Positions 8,909 to 17,142 of a DNA stretch of 64,000 bases are shown here, piece after piece; positions within the stretch are counted from its first letter, which is position 1, and every line of letters begins with the position of its first letter. Source of the DNA: Gordonia zhaorongruii (GTDB lineage: Bacteria; Actinomycetota; Actinomycetes; Mycobacteriales; Mycobacteriaceae); the NCBI RefSeq assembly GCF_007559005.1, contig NZ_CP041763.1, positions 1,768,463 to 1,832,462 of the forward strand, in the 5' to 3' direction. The notes below the pieces were generated by a model that ran no database searches, was not told the DNA's origin, and saw only the letters and a program-made list of their open reading frames with translations. The position numbers were made by a program, and so were the translations under genes.

Positions 8909-8927
8909 TTAGTTTAGGCAACCCTAT
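8909..8927 (+). promoter_or_regulatory. Candidate IdeR/DtxR iron box
   Basis: TTAGTTTAGGCAACCCTAT matches the 19-bp actinobacterial iron-box consensus TTAGGTTAGGCTAACCTAA at 15 positions. It ends 46 bp upstream of the methyltransferase ATG at 8974. A TATTAT hexamer at 8925-8930, a plausible -10 element, overlaps its end. With iron bound, the regulator would block the promoter; the gene would be expressed on iron shortage. Identified by eye only. Confidence 0.62.
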
Positions 8928-8973
8928 TATCATGGTGATGTCCGTTAGATTCGCCACCACATCGGAGCCCGCC

Positions 8974-9792
8974 ATGAGCACGAGCACCAACACCTCCCCC
9001 GACGATCTTCCCTTCGCTGAACGCAAGGTCGAGGACCTGCCAGGACACTGGCTTCTGGCCCGACTCGGCAAGCGGGTGCTTCGGCCCGGTGGCCGTGTGA
9101 TGACCGAACAGCTCCTCGACGACGCATCGCTCACCGACGCCGACGTGGTGGAACTCGCCCCCGGACTCGGTAAGACCGCGGCGTCGATCATGGACCGCAA
9201 GCCCCGCGACTACGTGGGCGTCGAATCCGATCCCGCCGCAGCCGCACTCACCGAGAGTGCGATCGGCGGCCGCGGCCGCGTGGTCTCCGGCGATGGTGCC
9301 GCCACCGGGATCGACGATGCGAGCACCGACGCGGTGGTAGCTGAGGCCATGCTCACGATGCAGTCCGACAAGCACAAAGCTGAGATCGTCGCCGAGGCGT
9401 TCCGCATCCTCCGCCCCGGCGGCCGTTACGCGATTCACGAGATGTCGCTGAACCCGGACACCCTCAGTAACGACCAGAAGACCGATATCCGGCGCGCACT
9501 CGCACGGTCGATCAAAGTCAACGCCCGGCCTCTCACTGAGGACGAGTGGCGTGCGCTCTTCACCGAGGCCGGATTCACCATCGAGCGCGTCCGATTCGCA
9601 CCGATGTCGCTTCTCGAACCTCGCCGAGTGATCGCCGACGAGGGGTTCGGCCGAACTCTGAGGTTCGTCGTGAACGTCATCCGCGAGCCTGCAGCCCGCA
9701 AGCGCATCGTGGACATGCGGTCCGTATTCACGAAGTACAAGCGCAACCTCGCAGCGATCGAGATCGTCGCGGTGAAGCCGCAGACGAGCTGA
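8974..9792 (+). CDS. SAM-dependent methyltransferase under a candidate iron box
   Basis: 272 residues with a class I methyltransferase core: motif I VVELAPGLGKTA (about residues 55-66), acidic strand end YVGVESD, and the post-motif RILRPGGRYAIHEMSL. The N-terminal segment DLPFAERKVEDLPGHWLLAR is conserved in this group of uncharacterised methyltransferases (recollection). The acceptor is unknown. ATG 8974 is chosen because GGAG lies 6 nt upstream; an in-frame ATG at 8938 would add 12 residues. An iron box at 8909-8927 suggests induction on iron starvation, which would fit a role in siderophore, haem or metal-stress metabolism, but no such genes are next to it: upstream is a hydrolase, downstream an acyl-CoA dehydrogenase. 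Confidence 0.85.
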   Translation: MSTSTNTSPDDLPFAERKVEDLPGHWLLARLGKRVLRPGGRVMTEQLLDDASLTDADVVELAPGLGKTAASIMDRKPRDYVGVESDPAAAALTESAIGGRGRVVSGDGAATGIDDASTDAVVAEAMLTMQSDKHKAEIVAEAFRILRPGGRYAIHEMSLNPDTLSNDQKTDIRRALARSIKVNARPLTEDEWRALFTEAGFTIERVRFAPMSLLEPRRVIADEGFGRTLRFVVNVIREPAARKRIVDMRSVFTKYKRNLAAIEIVAVKPQTS

Positions 9793-9884
9793 CGCCCCGA
9801 AGACCCGGTCTCGAATCCCGACGAGGAACGTGGAGGCGGATCGGCCGGTGGACCGATCGCCGCGACGCGACGATAGTTGACGCC

Positions 9885-11063
9885 ATGGCACCCCAGAATC
9901 CCGAAGTTCCCGATGACGTCTTCGCCGAAGTCCTGACGCAGATCACGCAGTTCGTGCGGACCCGGGCCGTTCCCCGCGAGCTCGAGATCGCGTCGACAGA
10001 CGAGATTCCCGACGACCTCCGGGAACAGGCCAAGGCCATGGGGCTGTTCGGGTATGCGATCCCCCAGCGATGGGGTGGCCTCGGACTGGACCTGAGTCAG
10101 GACGTCGAAGTCGCCATGGAACTCGGCTACACCGCGATCTCGTTGCGTTCCATGTTCGGGACCAACAATGGGATCGCCGGTCAGGTTCTGGTCGGGTTCG
10201 GAACCGACCGGCAACGCGATCGGTGGCTGCCCGCCATCGCGTCGGGAGACGTCGTCGCGTCCTTCGCGCTCACCGAGCCGGGCGCCGGATCCAATCCCGC
10301 CGGGTTGAAGACGACCGCGCGGAGAGACGGCGACGGATGGATCATCAACGGCGGCAAGCAGTTCATCACCAACGCCACGCGGGCGGACCTGTTCGTCGTG
10401 TTCGCCCGAACCGACCCCGCACCCGATCACGGCACCGGCATCGCCGTCTTCCTCGTTCCTGCCGACAGCCCTGGCCTCGAGGTCGGAGCGAAGGACGCGA
10501 AGATGGGACAGGCGGGGTCGAGTACTGCCGACGTCACCTTCGCCGATGTCCGTGTGGAGGCCGGCGCGCTTGTCGGAGGCGATGCGGAGACGGGCTACCG
10601 GGCGGCGATGGCGTCCCTGGCACGCGGACGCGTCCACATCGCGGCACTGGCCGTCGGGCAGGCTCAGCGCGCCCTCGACGAATCGGTTGCCCACGCCGCC
10701 ACGGCGACGCAGGGCGGCACACCGATCGGCGACTTCCAGCTCGTTCAGGCCATGATCGCCGATCAGCAGACCGGCGTCATGGCCGGCCGGGCACTCGTGC
10801 GTGATGCCGCGCGAGCGTGGGTGGACGAGACCGATCGCCGCATCGCTCCGTCTGTGGCCAAGCTGTTCTGCACCGAGATGGCCGGGAAGGTCGCCGACCT
10901 CGCCGTCCAGGTGCACGGCGGCTCCGGGTACATGCGCGGTGTCGCCGTCGAACGCATCTACCGCGACGTCCGGCTGCTCCGGCTCTACGAAGGCACCAGC
11001 GAGATCCAGCAGCTGATCGTCGGAGGCGGGCTGATCCGCGCCGAGAAGAAGAAGGCGCAGTGA
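9885..11063 (+). CDS. Acyl-CoA dehydrogenase
   Basis: 392 residues, the usual size for the FAD-dependent acyl-CoA dehydrogenase family, which introduces the alpha-beta double bond in acyl-CoA substrates. Seen: FAD/substrate signature FALTEPGAGSNPAG, the second signature region HGGSGYMRGVAVERIYRDVR and the catalytic base in RLYEGTSEIQQ (Glu near 369). An N-terminal helical domain precedes the beta domain as usual. The ATG at 9885 is preceded only by weak ribosome-binding sequence, but a helical start consistent with the family follows directly. It lies 92 bp after the methyltransferase on the same strand and is convergent with the amidase (12-bp gap). Chain-length preference cannot be read from sequence. 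Confidence 0.92.
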   Translation: MAPQNPEVPDDVFAEVLTQITQFVRTRAVPRELEIASTDEIPDDLREQAKAMGLFGYAIPQRWGGLGLDLSQDVEVAMELGYTAISLRSMFGTNNGIAGQVLVGFGTDRQRDRWLPAIASGDVVASFALTEPGAGSNPAGLKTTARRDGDGWIINGGKQFITNATRADLFVVFARTDPAPDHGTGIAVFLVPADSPGLEVGAKDAKMGQAGSSTADVTFADVRVEAGALVGGDAETGYRAAMASLARGRVHIAALAVGQAQRALDESVAHAATATQGGTPIGDFQLVQAMIADQQTGVMAGRALVRDAARAWVDETDRRIAPSVAKLFCTEMAGKVADLAVQVHGGSGYMRGVAVERIYRDVRLLRLYEGTSEIQQLIVGGGLIRAEKKKAQ

Positions 11064-11075
11064 ATCGGCGGCCGG

Positions 11076-12116
11076 TCAGGCCCGCCGCTCCTTGACTGCA
11101 CCCGAGGGGTGCCATACGAGCGAACCGTTCTCGAAATCCTGCTTCTTACCGCCGTCGTAGGCGTACTCGTCGGATACGGGCCAGCCGAGCGGCCCGACTT
11201 CGTACCCTTCCATCGCCCACCGATCGCCGATGACTCCTCGCACCGGGAAACCCGGCTCACCGTAACGGCGGTAGACCACGCCGCCCTGAAACGCCTGGAT
11301 GTCGCCGACCCCTTCGACAACGGCGTGACGGCGCACCGGGTAGCCGAGAAATCCCTGCTCCCAGCCGTTCTTCTGCCACACGTCGTGGACGTGCGACGGT
11401 ACGGCGATCGCAGCGCCGCCCGCCACTCGCGGATTCCAGTAGACGGCCCCGTTCCGGAACTCGGCGAAACGCCCGACCCCGTCACGGGTGGGCGTCACCC
11501 CGTCCGTGATCCGATCGCCCAACCAGGCGGCCGTCGCCGCCTCAGAAGCGATCTGGCTTTCGCCGGATCTCGGCGCGCCCTCGGAGATCAGCGATGCCAC
11601 GTCCGCACGGAACGCCGCCATCTCGATCCCCGCCGGATCGATCTTCCCTTCGGAGCTGTACTCCTTGTGCCCCACGACCATTCCGGCACCGAATCCGACG
11701 CGGCGCGCGATCGCTGCACAGATCCGCTTGTAGGCGTCCAGCTGGACGGCGGGCCACACCTGACCCCGCCCGTCGTTGACCGCCTCGATGCCGATCGTGT
11801 GCCAGTTCGCATCGTCGGTGGGCCATCCTGGCCAGGATCCACGGCCCGCGTGCCAGCAGACGCCCACCGCGATCACCCGGACGGTGCCGTCTCGCTCGAG
11901 CACGAGTTGCGCGAGCGGACCGGGCAGGTCTGGCCTACCGTACTGCACGACGCGCCAGTCGTCGGCTCCACCACCTGCGGTGTGGTGACAGAGGACACCG
12001 AGGATGTTCCGGAAGTCGCCATGCCCACGACCACGCCATCCATCGTGCTCCACGACCCTCAGCCCTTCGGCACGCAGCACATCTGCGAGCCAGACCGGAT
12101 CACCAGTCCACGCCAT
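11076..12116 (-). CDS. N-acetylmuramoyl-L-alanine amidase with C-terminal LGFP repeats
   Basis: 346 residues. Residues about 35-165 are an Amidase_2/peptidoglycan-recognition domain that cuts between muramic acid and the peptide stem. Zinc ligands expected from AmpD-type enzymes are visible: His44 or His45 in LCHHTAG, His150 in VVGHKEYSSEGKIDP and Asp160; Glu111 in HTIGIEAVN is the likely catalytic acid. The C-terminal half holds three LGFP-type repeats (for example LGYPVRRHAVVEGVGDIQAF and LGWPVSDEYAYDGGKKQDF), which in corynebacteria-related species bind the cell wall. A GAGGAGG ribosome binding site 6 nt upstream fixes the ATG at 12116. Oddly there is no signal peptide or membrane anchor, so export is not explained; this is the layout of a phage lysin rather than of a secreted host amidase. 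Confidence 0.87.
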   Translation of the reverse strand: MAWTGDPVWLADVLRAEGLRVVEHDGWRGRGHGDFRNILGVLCHHTAGGGADDWRVVQYGRPDLPGPLAQLVLERDGTVRVIAVGVCWHAGRGSWPGWPTDDANWHTIGIEAVNDGRGQVWPAVQLDAYKRICAAIARRVGFGAGMVVGHKEYSSEGKIDPAGIEMAAFRADVASLISEGAPRSGESQIASEAATAAWLGDRITDGVTPTRDGVGRFAEFRNGAVYWNPRVAGGAAIAVPSHVHDVWQKNGWEQGFLGYPVRRHAVVEGVGDIQAFQGGVVYRRYGEPGFPVRGVIGDRWAMEGYEVGPLGWPVSDEYAYDGGKKQDFENGSLVWHPSGAVKERRA

Positions 12117-12261
12117 CGATCCTCCTCGCCGGGGTTCTCCCACAGGGTGCCAGAGTGTGCAGCTTCCGATTCACCAGCACACCGATGGACGGACTCCTAC
12201 GGTGAACTCAACTGCGCCGGTCCGATTCCGGATCACCGCCGCCCACCACCGATGGAAGTCC

Positions 12262-12831
12262 ATGAGCCTCGAATCCCAGTCACGCCAAGGCCTCTCCCGC
12301 CCACTCTGCGCGGCCGCGGTCACTGTTCTCGCCGGCGGGCTGCTCTCGGGAGGAATCACCGGGCTCGTCAGCCACGATGAACGCGTTGAACACATCCCGG
12401 GAAGCAATGCCTGGGGTGTCCACCTGGTCATCACCGCGATGGCGTTCATCTTGATCCTCGCCGTCTGGTTGTTGCGTCGCCGGTCGGGCCGTGCGAGAAC
12501 ACCGCTGATTCTCACCCCGCTCGGGACGCGGGCGGAGTGTCGGATTCGCCGGACCGCACGCCTGTCTCCGTTGCGCATGGTTCCGGTCGTCCTGTTGCTG
12601 GTATTCACCGCATACGGGCTGTGGCGCGCAGGGATGCAGGTATTCGCCGGCTTCGACCCGGCCTTCGTCACCAATGCGTGGGGCGGTCCGAGTTATCTCG
12701 GCGCCATGTACTGCCACTACCTCGATGGCGGCTTGATGATCGCTGCGGCACTGCTGCTCATCCACCTGATCCTGGTGAGCGCGAAACCGGCGGACACACC
12801 TGAAGGTGAAACCCGAGCCTCGGACACCTGA
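12262..12831 (+). CDS. Hypothetical membrane protein, four predicted helices
   Basis: 189 residues; I do not recognise the family. Hydrophobic segments lie near residues 15-38, 50-70, 108-128 and 148-172, separated by a basic loop rich in Arg (RRRSGRARTPLILTPLG, about residues 72-88). The last helix region includes MYCHYLDGGLMIAAALLLIH, with His and Cys that could face a cofactor or metal, but nothing proves this. The start ATG at 12262 gives an N-terminus with a short polar stretch before the first helix. It is divergent from the amidase (145-bp gap) and 190 bp upstream of the SDR gene. Function unknown. Confidence 0.6.
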   Translation: MSLESQSRQGLSRPLCAAAVTVLAGGLLSGGITGLVSHDERVEHIPGSNAWGVHLVITAMAFILILAVWLLRRRSGRARTPLILTPLGTRAECRIRRTARLSPLRMVPVVLLLVFTAYGLWRAGMQVFAGFDPAFVTNAWGGPSYLGAMYCHYLDGGLMIAAALLLIHLILVSAKPADTPEGETRASDT

Positions 12832-12953
12832 GCACCGCCACCGCATTCATGGAGATCTCCCGCCGCCGGCACACCGAGCCGCCCCACGTCGATGGACGCC
12901 GCCGAAAAGGATCAGACCGTCACACGCACCCGGTGTGTTAATCTCGGTCAAAT

Positions 12954-12967
12954 TAGAACACGTTCTA
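12954..12967 (+). promoter_or_regulatory. Candidate KstR-type operator
   Basis: TAGAACACGTTCTA fits the published KstR consensus TnnAACnnGTTnnA at every fixed position, and is a perfect palindrome except for the two central bases. KstR is the TetR-family repressor of cholesterol catabolism in mycobacteria and rhodococci. The site lies 55 bp upstream of the SDR start at 13022. Any TetR-family protein with a similar site could bind instead. Confidence 0.65.
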
Positions 12968-13021
12968 TTTACAGCGCCGGGCTCACTGGAGCCCTCCGTT
13001 TCGTCGAGCATGGGAACTCAC

Positions 13022-14056
13022 ATGAAGGTCGCAGTCACTGGAGCAGCCGGTTTCGTCGGCACGAATCTGGTCAATCAACTCGTCGCCGACGGTCACGACG
13101 TCGTCGCTATCGATCGCGTGTCACCGGCGCACGACTCGACCCACCCGCAGGTGACCTGGACCTCGATCGACATCTTCGACTCCGAGTCACTGGCACACGC
13201 GTTCTCCGGGGTCGACACCGTGTATCACCTCGTCGCGATGATCACTCTCAAGCAGAGCGACGAAGTTGCCTGGCGCGTGAACACCGAGGGCGTCGCATCG
13301 ACGGCCAGGGCTGCATTGACGGCCGGGGTCCGCCGCTTCGTTCATTGCAGTTCCATTCACTCCTTCGACCAGTACACCGACAACGGACTCGTCGACGAGA
13401 CATCGCCGCGGTCGGTCGATCCGGGCCTGCCCGTCTACGACCGTTCGAAGTGGGCAGGAGAACAGGAACTCCACAAGGTGATCGCCGACGGCCTCGACGC
13501 GGTGATCTGCAATCCCACCGGCGTGTACGGCCCTGTCGATCACGGCCTGTCGCGCATCAACGGCATGCTTCGCGACGCGGCGCAAGGAAAGGTTCCGGTG
13601 TTCGTCGAGGGGACCTTCGACCTCGTGGACGTGCGCGACGTCGCTCGCGGCCTGACTCTCGCCGCCCAGCACGGCGTCACCGGCCAGAACTACCTACTGG
13701 GTGGATCCCAGGTACGGCTGTTCGACGCGATGCAGACCATGGCCGGCCTGTGCGGGCGATTCCGCCCGCTCTTCGCCATCCCCCTGAGCCTGATCAAGCT
13801 CATCGTGCCGATCGCCGAACCGATCAGCAATCTCCTCGGATCCGATCTCGTCTCGCGCTCGTCGATCGCTGCACTCGTCGCCCAACCGACCGTTGACATC
13901 AGCAAGGCCGCAACCGAACTCGGCCATCGGCCACGCCCGTCGGCGGACACTCTCGCCGACCTCGCGTCCTTCCTGTGCGACTCGGAACAGATGGGATCGG
14001 CACGTCCGACCTCAGACCAGCGCTTCGAATCGGCCGTTCCCAGCAGCGTCGCCTGA
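13022..14056 (+). CDS. NAD(P)-dependent epimerase/dehydratase, 3-beta-hydroxysteroid dehydrogenase-like extended SDR
   Basis: 344 residues. Extended SDR features: nucleotide-binding VTGAAGFVG (Gly7-Gly13), acidic residue after strand 2 (AIDR), catalytic YDRSK (Tyr139, Lys143), catalytic Ser in VHCSSIHS, and NPTGVYGP. The family acts on sugar nucleotides or, in the 3-beta-HSD branch, oxidises 3-hydroxysteroids. The KstR-type operator upstream favours a sterol or steroid substrate; this is inference, since no other sterol genes are in the window. Starts at 13022 and 13010 are both possible; 13022 is preferred because GGGA lies upstream at a suitable distance and the conserved strand starts right there. 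The C-terminal 70 residues contain a hydrophobic stretch (LFAIPLSLIKLIVPIAEPI), which may associate with membrane. Confidence 0.83.
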   Translation: MKVAVTGAAGFVGTNLVNQLVADGHDVVAIDRVSPAHDSTHPQVTWTSIDIFDSESLAHAFSGVDTVYHLVAMITLKQSDEVAWRVNTEGVASTARAALTAGVRRFVHCSSIHSFDQYTDNGLVDETSPRSVDPGLPVYDRSKWAGEQELHKVIADGLDAVICNPTGVYGPVDHGLSRINGMLRDAAQGKVPVFVEGTFDLVDVRDVARGLTLAAQHGVTGQNYLLGGSQVRLFDAMQTMAGLCGRFRPLFAIPLSLIKLIVPIAEPISNLLGSDLVSRSSIAALVAQPTVDISKAATELGHRPRPSADTLADLASFLCDSEQMGSARPTSDQRFESAVPSSVA

Positions 14057-14162
14057 TCCACTCCGGTCGGAGCGAACCGCCGGCTCCAGACCTGCCTGTG
14101 CACTCGCGAGACCCGTCCGCGATCGTCGACTCAGCGTCTCCTAAGCGACCCCCGCGCATTCT

Positions 14163-14915
14163 GTGCACATGCGCAACAACCCTCGGCTGATCGCGGGCCT
14201 CCTCCTCTTCACCGCCGTGTGCGTTGTCGGTATCTGGATCGCACTCGACGACTCGGTACCCGCCCTCGACCGCGCCGTCACGGATGCCGTCGTCAGCCAC
14301 CGAATCCCACTGCTCACCTCGATCACTTCGGCAGTCACTCTCGCCTGCAGTCCCGTCGCCGTTTCGGCGTGGACGATGCTGGCCGCTGTTCTGCTCCTCC
14401 TGCGCGACAGGACTGTTCACCGCGCACTCCCATTGGTCGCGACCGTCGCGGTGGCAGGCGTCGTCGGTGAGATCCTCAAGATCACGGTGCATCGCCACCG
14501 CCCGCCGGCCACCGTTCAGCTCGGGCCTCACGAGGCGGCGTTCTCGTACCCGTCTGGGCACGTCCTCGGCACCACTGCTTTCGTCCTGACCCTGCTACTG
14601 GTCACCACGGCTGGTTCGGGGCGTGCCGTGCGAGGCGCCGCCCGGTTCGTCGCACCGGTGATCGTGACAGTCGCCGCGTTCACCCGCCTGTACCTGGGAG
14701 CTCACTGGCTCACCGACGTCGCCGCAGCCATCGCACTGGGCATCGCCGCGTCGCTGATCGTGCCGGTCTGGGCGACGGCGCTCGAGCCGGTCATCGCGCA
14801 GCACTCGCCGCCACTCCTCCGTCCTTACCTCTCGACAGACGCCGGGTCGCAGGCGGCGCCGCAGCGATCGCCCCTCTCCTGTTCAGCACGCTTCGATGAA
14901 AGGCCGCAGCCATGA
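14163..14915 (+). CDS. PAP2-family membrane phosphatase
   Basis: 250 residues with five or six membrane helices. All three phosphatase signature motifs of the PAP2/type 2 phosphatidic acid phosphatase family are present: KITVHRHRPP (KxxxxxxRP), SYPSGH and TRLYLGAHWLTD (normally SRxxxxxHxxxD; Thr replaces Ser). Such enzymes dephosphorylate phosphatidate, undecaprenyl pyrophosphate or decaprenyl-phosphoribose intermediates at the membrane. The stop overlaps the next gene as ATGA, so the two are translationally coupled, and a sensor kinase follows. GTG 14163 and ATG 14169 are both plausible starts. A cell-envelope lipid role is likely but the substrate is not known. Confidence 0.87.
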   Translation: MHMRNNPRLIAGLLLFTAVCVVGIWIALDDSVPALDRAVTDAVVSHRIPLLTSITSAVTLACSPVAVSAWTMLAAVLLLLRDRTVHRALPLVATVAVAGVVGEILKITVHRHRPPATVQLGPHEAAFSYPSGHVLGTTAFVLTLLLVTTAGSGRAVRGAARFVAPVIVTVAAFTRLYLGAHWLTDVAAAIALGIAASLIVPVWATALEPVIAQHSPPLLRPYLSTDAGSQAAPQRSPLSCSARFDERPQP

Positions 14916-15730
14916 CCACTTCCCCTGCCCGCACCCCCGATGCGGTGCGAGCTGCGTTGAGCAAGGTCCCCGAAGTGACCCTCTACTTCTGGGTCATCAA
15001 GATCCTGGCGACCACCGTGGGCGAGACCGCCGCCGATTACCTCAACATGACTCTGGGCCTGGGCCTGCAGAAGACCACGGTGGTCACGGTGGTCCTGCTC
15101 GCCATCAGCCTCTGCGCCCAGTTCGCGGTACGTCGGTACGTCCCGGCTCTCTACTGGTGGACGGTGCTGCTGATCAGTGTGACCGGCACCCTGATCACAG
15201 ATAATCTGACCGACAAGTGGGGCGTCCCGCTCACCGTGTCGACCGTGGTGTTCACCGTCGCACTCGTAGCGGTGTTCGCTGCTTGGTACGCGAGCGAACG
15301 GACGCTGTCGATTCACTCGATCCGCACCCATCGACGCGAGGCTTTCTACTGGCTCGCCGTCCTCGTCACCTTCGCCCTGGGCACCGCCGCCGGCGATCTC
15401 ATATCGGAGCGTCTCGGACTCGGCTATCTTATCTCCCTGATCATCTTCGTCGCCGTCATCGCCGCGCTCACCGCATCGCACTACACACTGCGGCTGAACG
15501 CGGTGCTCGCCTTCTGGGCGGCGTACATCGTGACGCGTCCACTCGGCGCGTCCCTCGGCGACCTGCTCACCCAGCCTGCCGACGCCGGCGGATTGGGCAT
15601 CGGCGCCACCGCCACGAACGTCGCGTTCCTCGTCGTCATCGTCGCTCTGGTCGGCTACCTGTCTGCCACCCGAGTGGATCGAATCGAGCAGTCGTCAACC
15701 GAGGCGCCGCCACGCATCGCGTCGCGCTAG
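14912..15730 (+). CDS. Multi-pass membrane protein with four internal repeats (COG4705/DUF347-like)
   Basis: 272 residues, largely hydrophobic, with about eight membrane segments arranged as four repeats. Each repeat carries acidic residues inside or beside a helix: GETAADYL, TDNLTDKWG, GTAAGDLISE and GASLGDLL. The opening KVPEVTLYFWVIKILATT is typical of the family I recall as COG4705, containing DUF347 repeats. Its biochemical role is not established to my knowledge. The regular Glu/Asp pairs suggest a cation-conducting or cation-sensing path (inference). It overlaps the PAP2 gene by 4 bp and is followed 9 bp later by a sensor kinase, so the three genes form one transcript. Confidence 0.75.
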   Translation: MTTSPARTPDAVRAALSKVPEVTLYFWVIKILATTVGETAADYLNMTLGLGLQKTTVVTVVLLAISLCAQFAVRRYVPALYWWTVLLISVTGTLITDNLTDKWGVPLTVSTVVFTVALVAVFAAWYASERTLSIHSIRTHRREAFYWLAVLVTFALGTAAGDLISERLGLGYLISLIIFVAVIAALTASHYTLRLNAVLAFWAAYIVTRPLGASLGDLLTQPADAGGLGIGATATNVAFLVVIVALVGYLSATRVDRIEQSSTEAPPRIASR

Positions 15731-15739
15731 TGTCGAGCC

Positions 15740-17134
15740 GTGAGCACCGCGTCGACCACGGTCTACCAGCGAGTACGGAGATGGCTGCGTCCCGTCAGGA
15801 CCAGGCTGACCCTGCTCGCGACCGGACTCGTGACCGTGGCCCTGGCCATCGCGGCAACCGTGATGGTGGGAGTGCTGCACCAGGTTCTACTGAGGTCGGC
15901 AGACGCGTCGACGTCGACGCGTGCGGAGCAGATCGCCGACGAGATCATGCACGACGGACCGTCGAGGGTCGACCCGGACCTACTCACCACCGGGCAGAAC
16001 ATCTCGGTCATCCAGGTCATCGACAAGACGGGCCGGATCCGGTTCGCCAATCAACCCCAGTACGACCGAGCTCTCTCCGCGCCCGTGCTCCCGGGGCGAC
16101 GCGCCACGGTGCACGGCGCGCACGCGATGCGGGGATCCGATGACGAGTTCCGCACAACTGTGCTCGGTGTGGAGTCGCCGCAGGGGACATTCAGCGTCGC
16201 TGTCGCCGCCGCGGAGGAGCCTCTCAACCGAACCGCGGTCATCGTCGCGATCCTGTGCTGCATCGCCTTCCCGCTCATCGTCATCGGAATCGCGTTCCTC
16301 ACACACCATTTCGTCGGGCGGGCGCTGCGCCCGGTCGACGACATGCGGAAACGTGTCGATGCAATCTCCGGCGGAGACATCGACCAGAGAGTCCCCGTCC
16401 CCGAGACGGATGACGAGATCGCCACCCTCGCGACGACGATGAACGAGATGCTCGATCGAATCGAGACTGCGCGCACGCAGCAACTCCGCTTCGTGAACGA
16501 CGCATCGCACGAGCTCAACAGCCCTCTGACCACACTCGTCGGTCTGCTCGACCTGGCCCGCGCCACGGACGAGCCCATCGATACGGAAACCGTGAACTCG
16601 GTGATGCTGCCGGATGCGCTCCGACTCCAGCAGATGGTCGCCGACCTGCTTCTGCTTGCTCGATCCGATGAGAGCGGGGTGCCGCTGACGACCCGCATCG
16701 TGGACCTCGATGAACTCGTCAGCGCAGAGATCGCCCGACTGGAGGCCATCACGGACCTCACGGTTCACGCCGAGATCGTCGCGGTTCGAATCAACGGAGA
16801 CGGAGAGAAACTCGGTCGGGCCTTGCGCAACATCGCCGACAACGCCGTCCGGCACACGCGTGATTCGCTGACCGTCTCTTTGACCCACGATGCGGTGGCG
16901 CGCACCGCGACCATCACCGTCTCCGACAATGGGACAGGCATTCCGGATGCCGACAAGGGCCGCGTCACCGACCGTTTCGTGCGTCTGGACACCGCACGTG
17001 CACGGACGCGCGGCGGCTCCGGTCTCGGACTGGCCATCGTCAGCGAGATCGTCCGCGCACACCACGGCACCGTGATCGTCACGGATTCCAGTGCCGGCGG
17101 CGCCATGGTCGGATTCGCGCTGCCGACCACCTGA
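15740..17134 (+). CDS. Sensor histidine kinase
   Basis: 464 residues. Membrane helices at about 25-48 and 166-188 enclose an extracellular sensor of roughly 115 residues. A HAMP linker follows (RALRPVDDMRKRVDAISGGD). The phosphoacceptor is His257 in FVNDASHELNSPLTTLVG; the usual Arg-Thr after the HEL triad is Asn-Ser. The ATPase domain has the N box NIADNAVRH, G1 DNGTGIP and G2 GSGLGLAI. It belongs to the OmpR-linked class. It is the last gene of the PAP2/DUF347-like/kinase transcript. The likely partner, an OmpR-type regulator, lies tail to tail 8 bp downstream on the opposite strand, so the pair is not co-transcribed. The signal sensed is unknown; neighbours suggest membrane lipid or ion stress. 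Confidence 0.92.
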   Translation: MSTASTTVYQRVRRWLRPVRTRLTLLATGLVTVALAIAATVMVGVLHQVLLRSADASTSTRAEQIADEIMHDGPSRVDPDLLTTGQNISVIQVIDKTGRIRFANQPQYDRALSAPVLPGRRATVHGAHAMRGSDDEFRTTVLGVESPQGTFSVAVAAAEEPLNRTAVIVAILCCIAFPLIVIGIAFLTHHFVGRALRPVDDMRKRVDAISGGDIDQRVPVPETDDEIATLATTMNEMLDRIETARTQQLRFVNDASHELNSPLTTLVGLLDLARATDEPIDTETVNSVMLPDALRLQQMVADLLLLARSDESGVPLTTRIVDLDELVSAEIARLEAITDLTVHAEIVAVRINGDGEKLGRALRNIADNAVRHTRDSLTVSLTHDAVARTATITVSDNGTGIPDADKGRVTDRFVRLDTARARTRGGSGLGLAIVSEIVRAHHGTVIVTDSSAGGAMVGFALPTT

Positions 17135-17142
17135 CACCGGAT

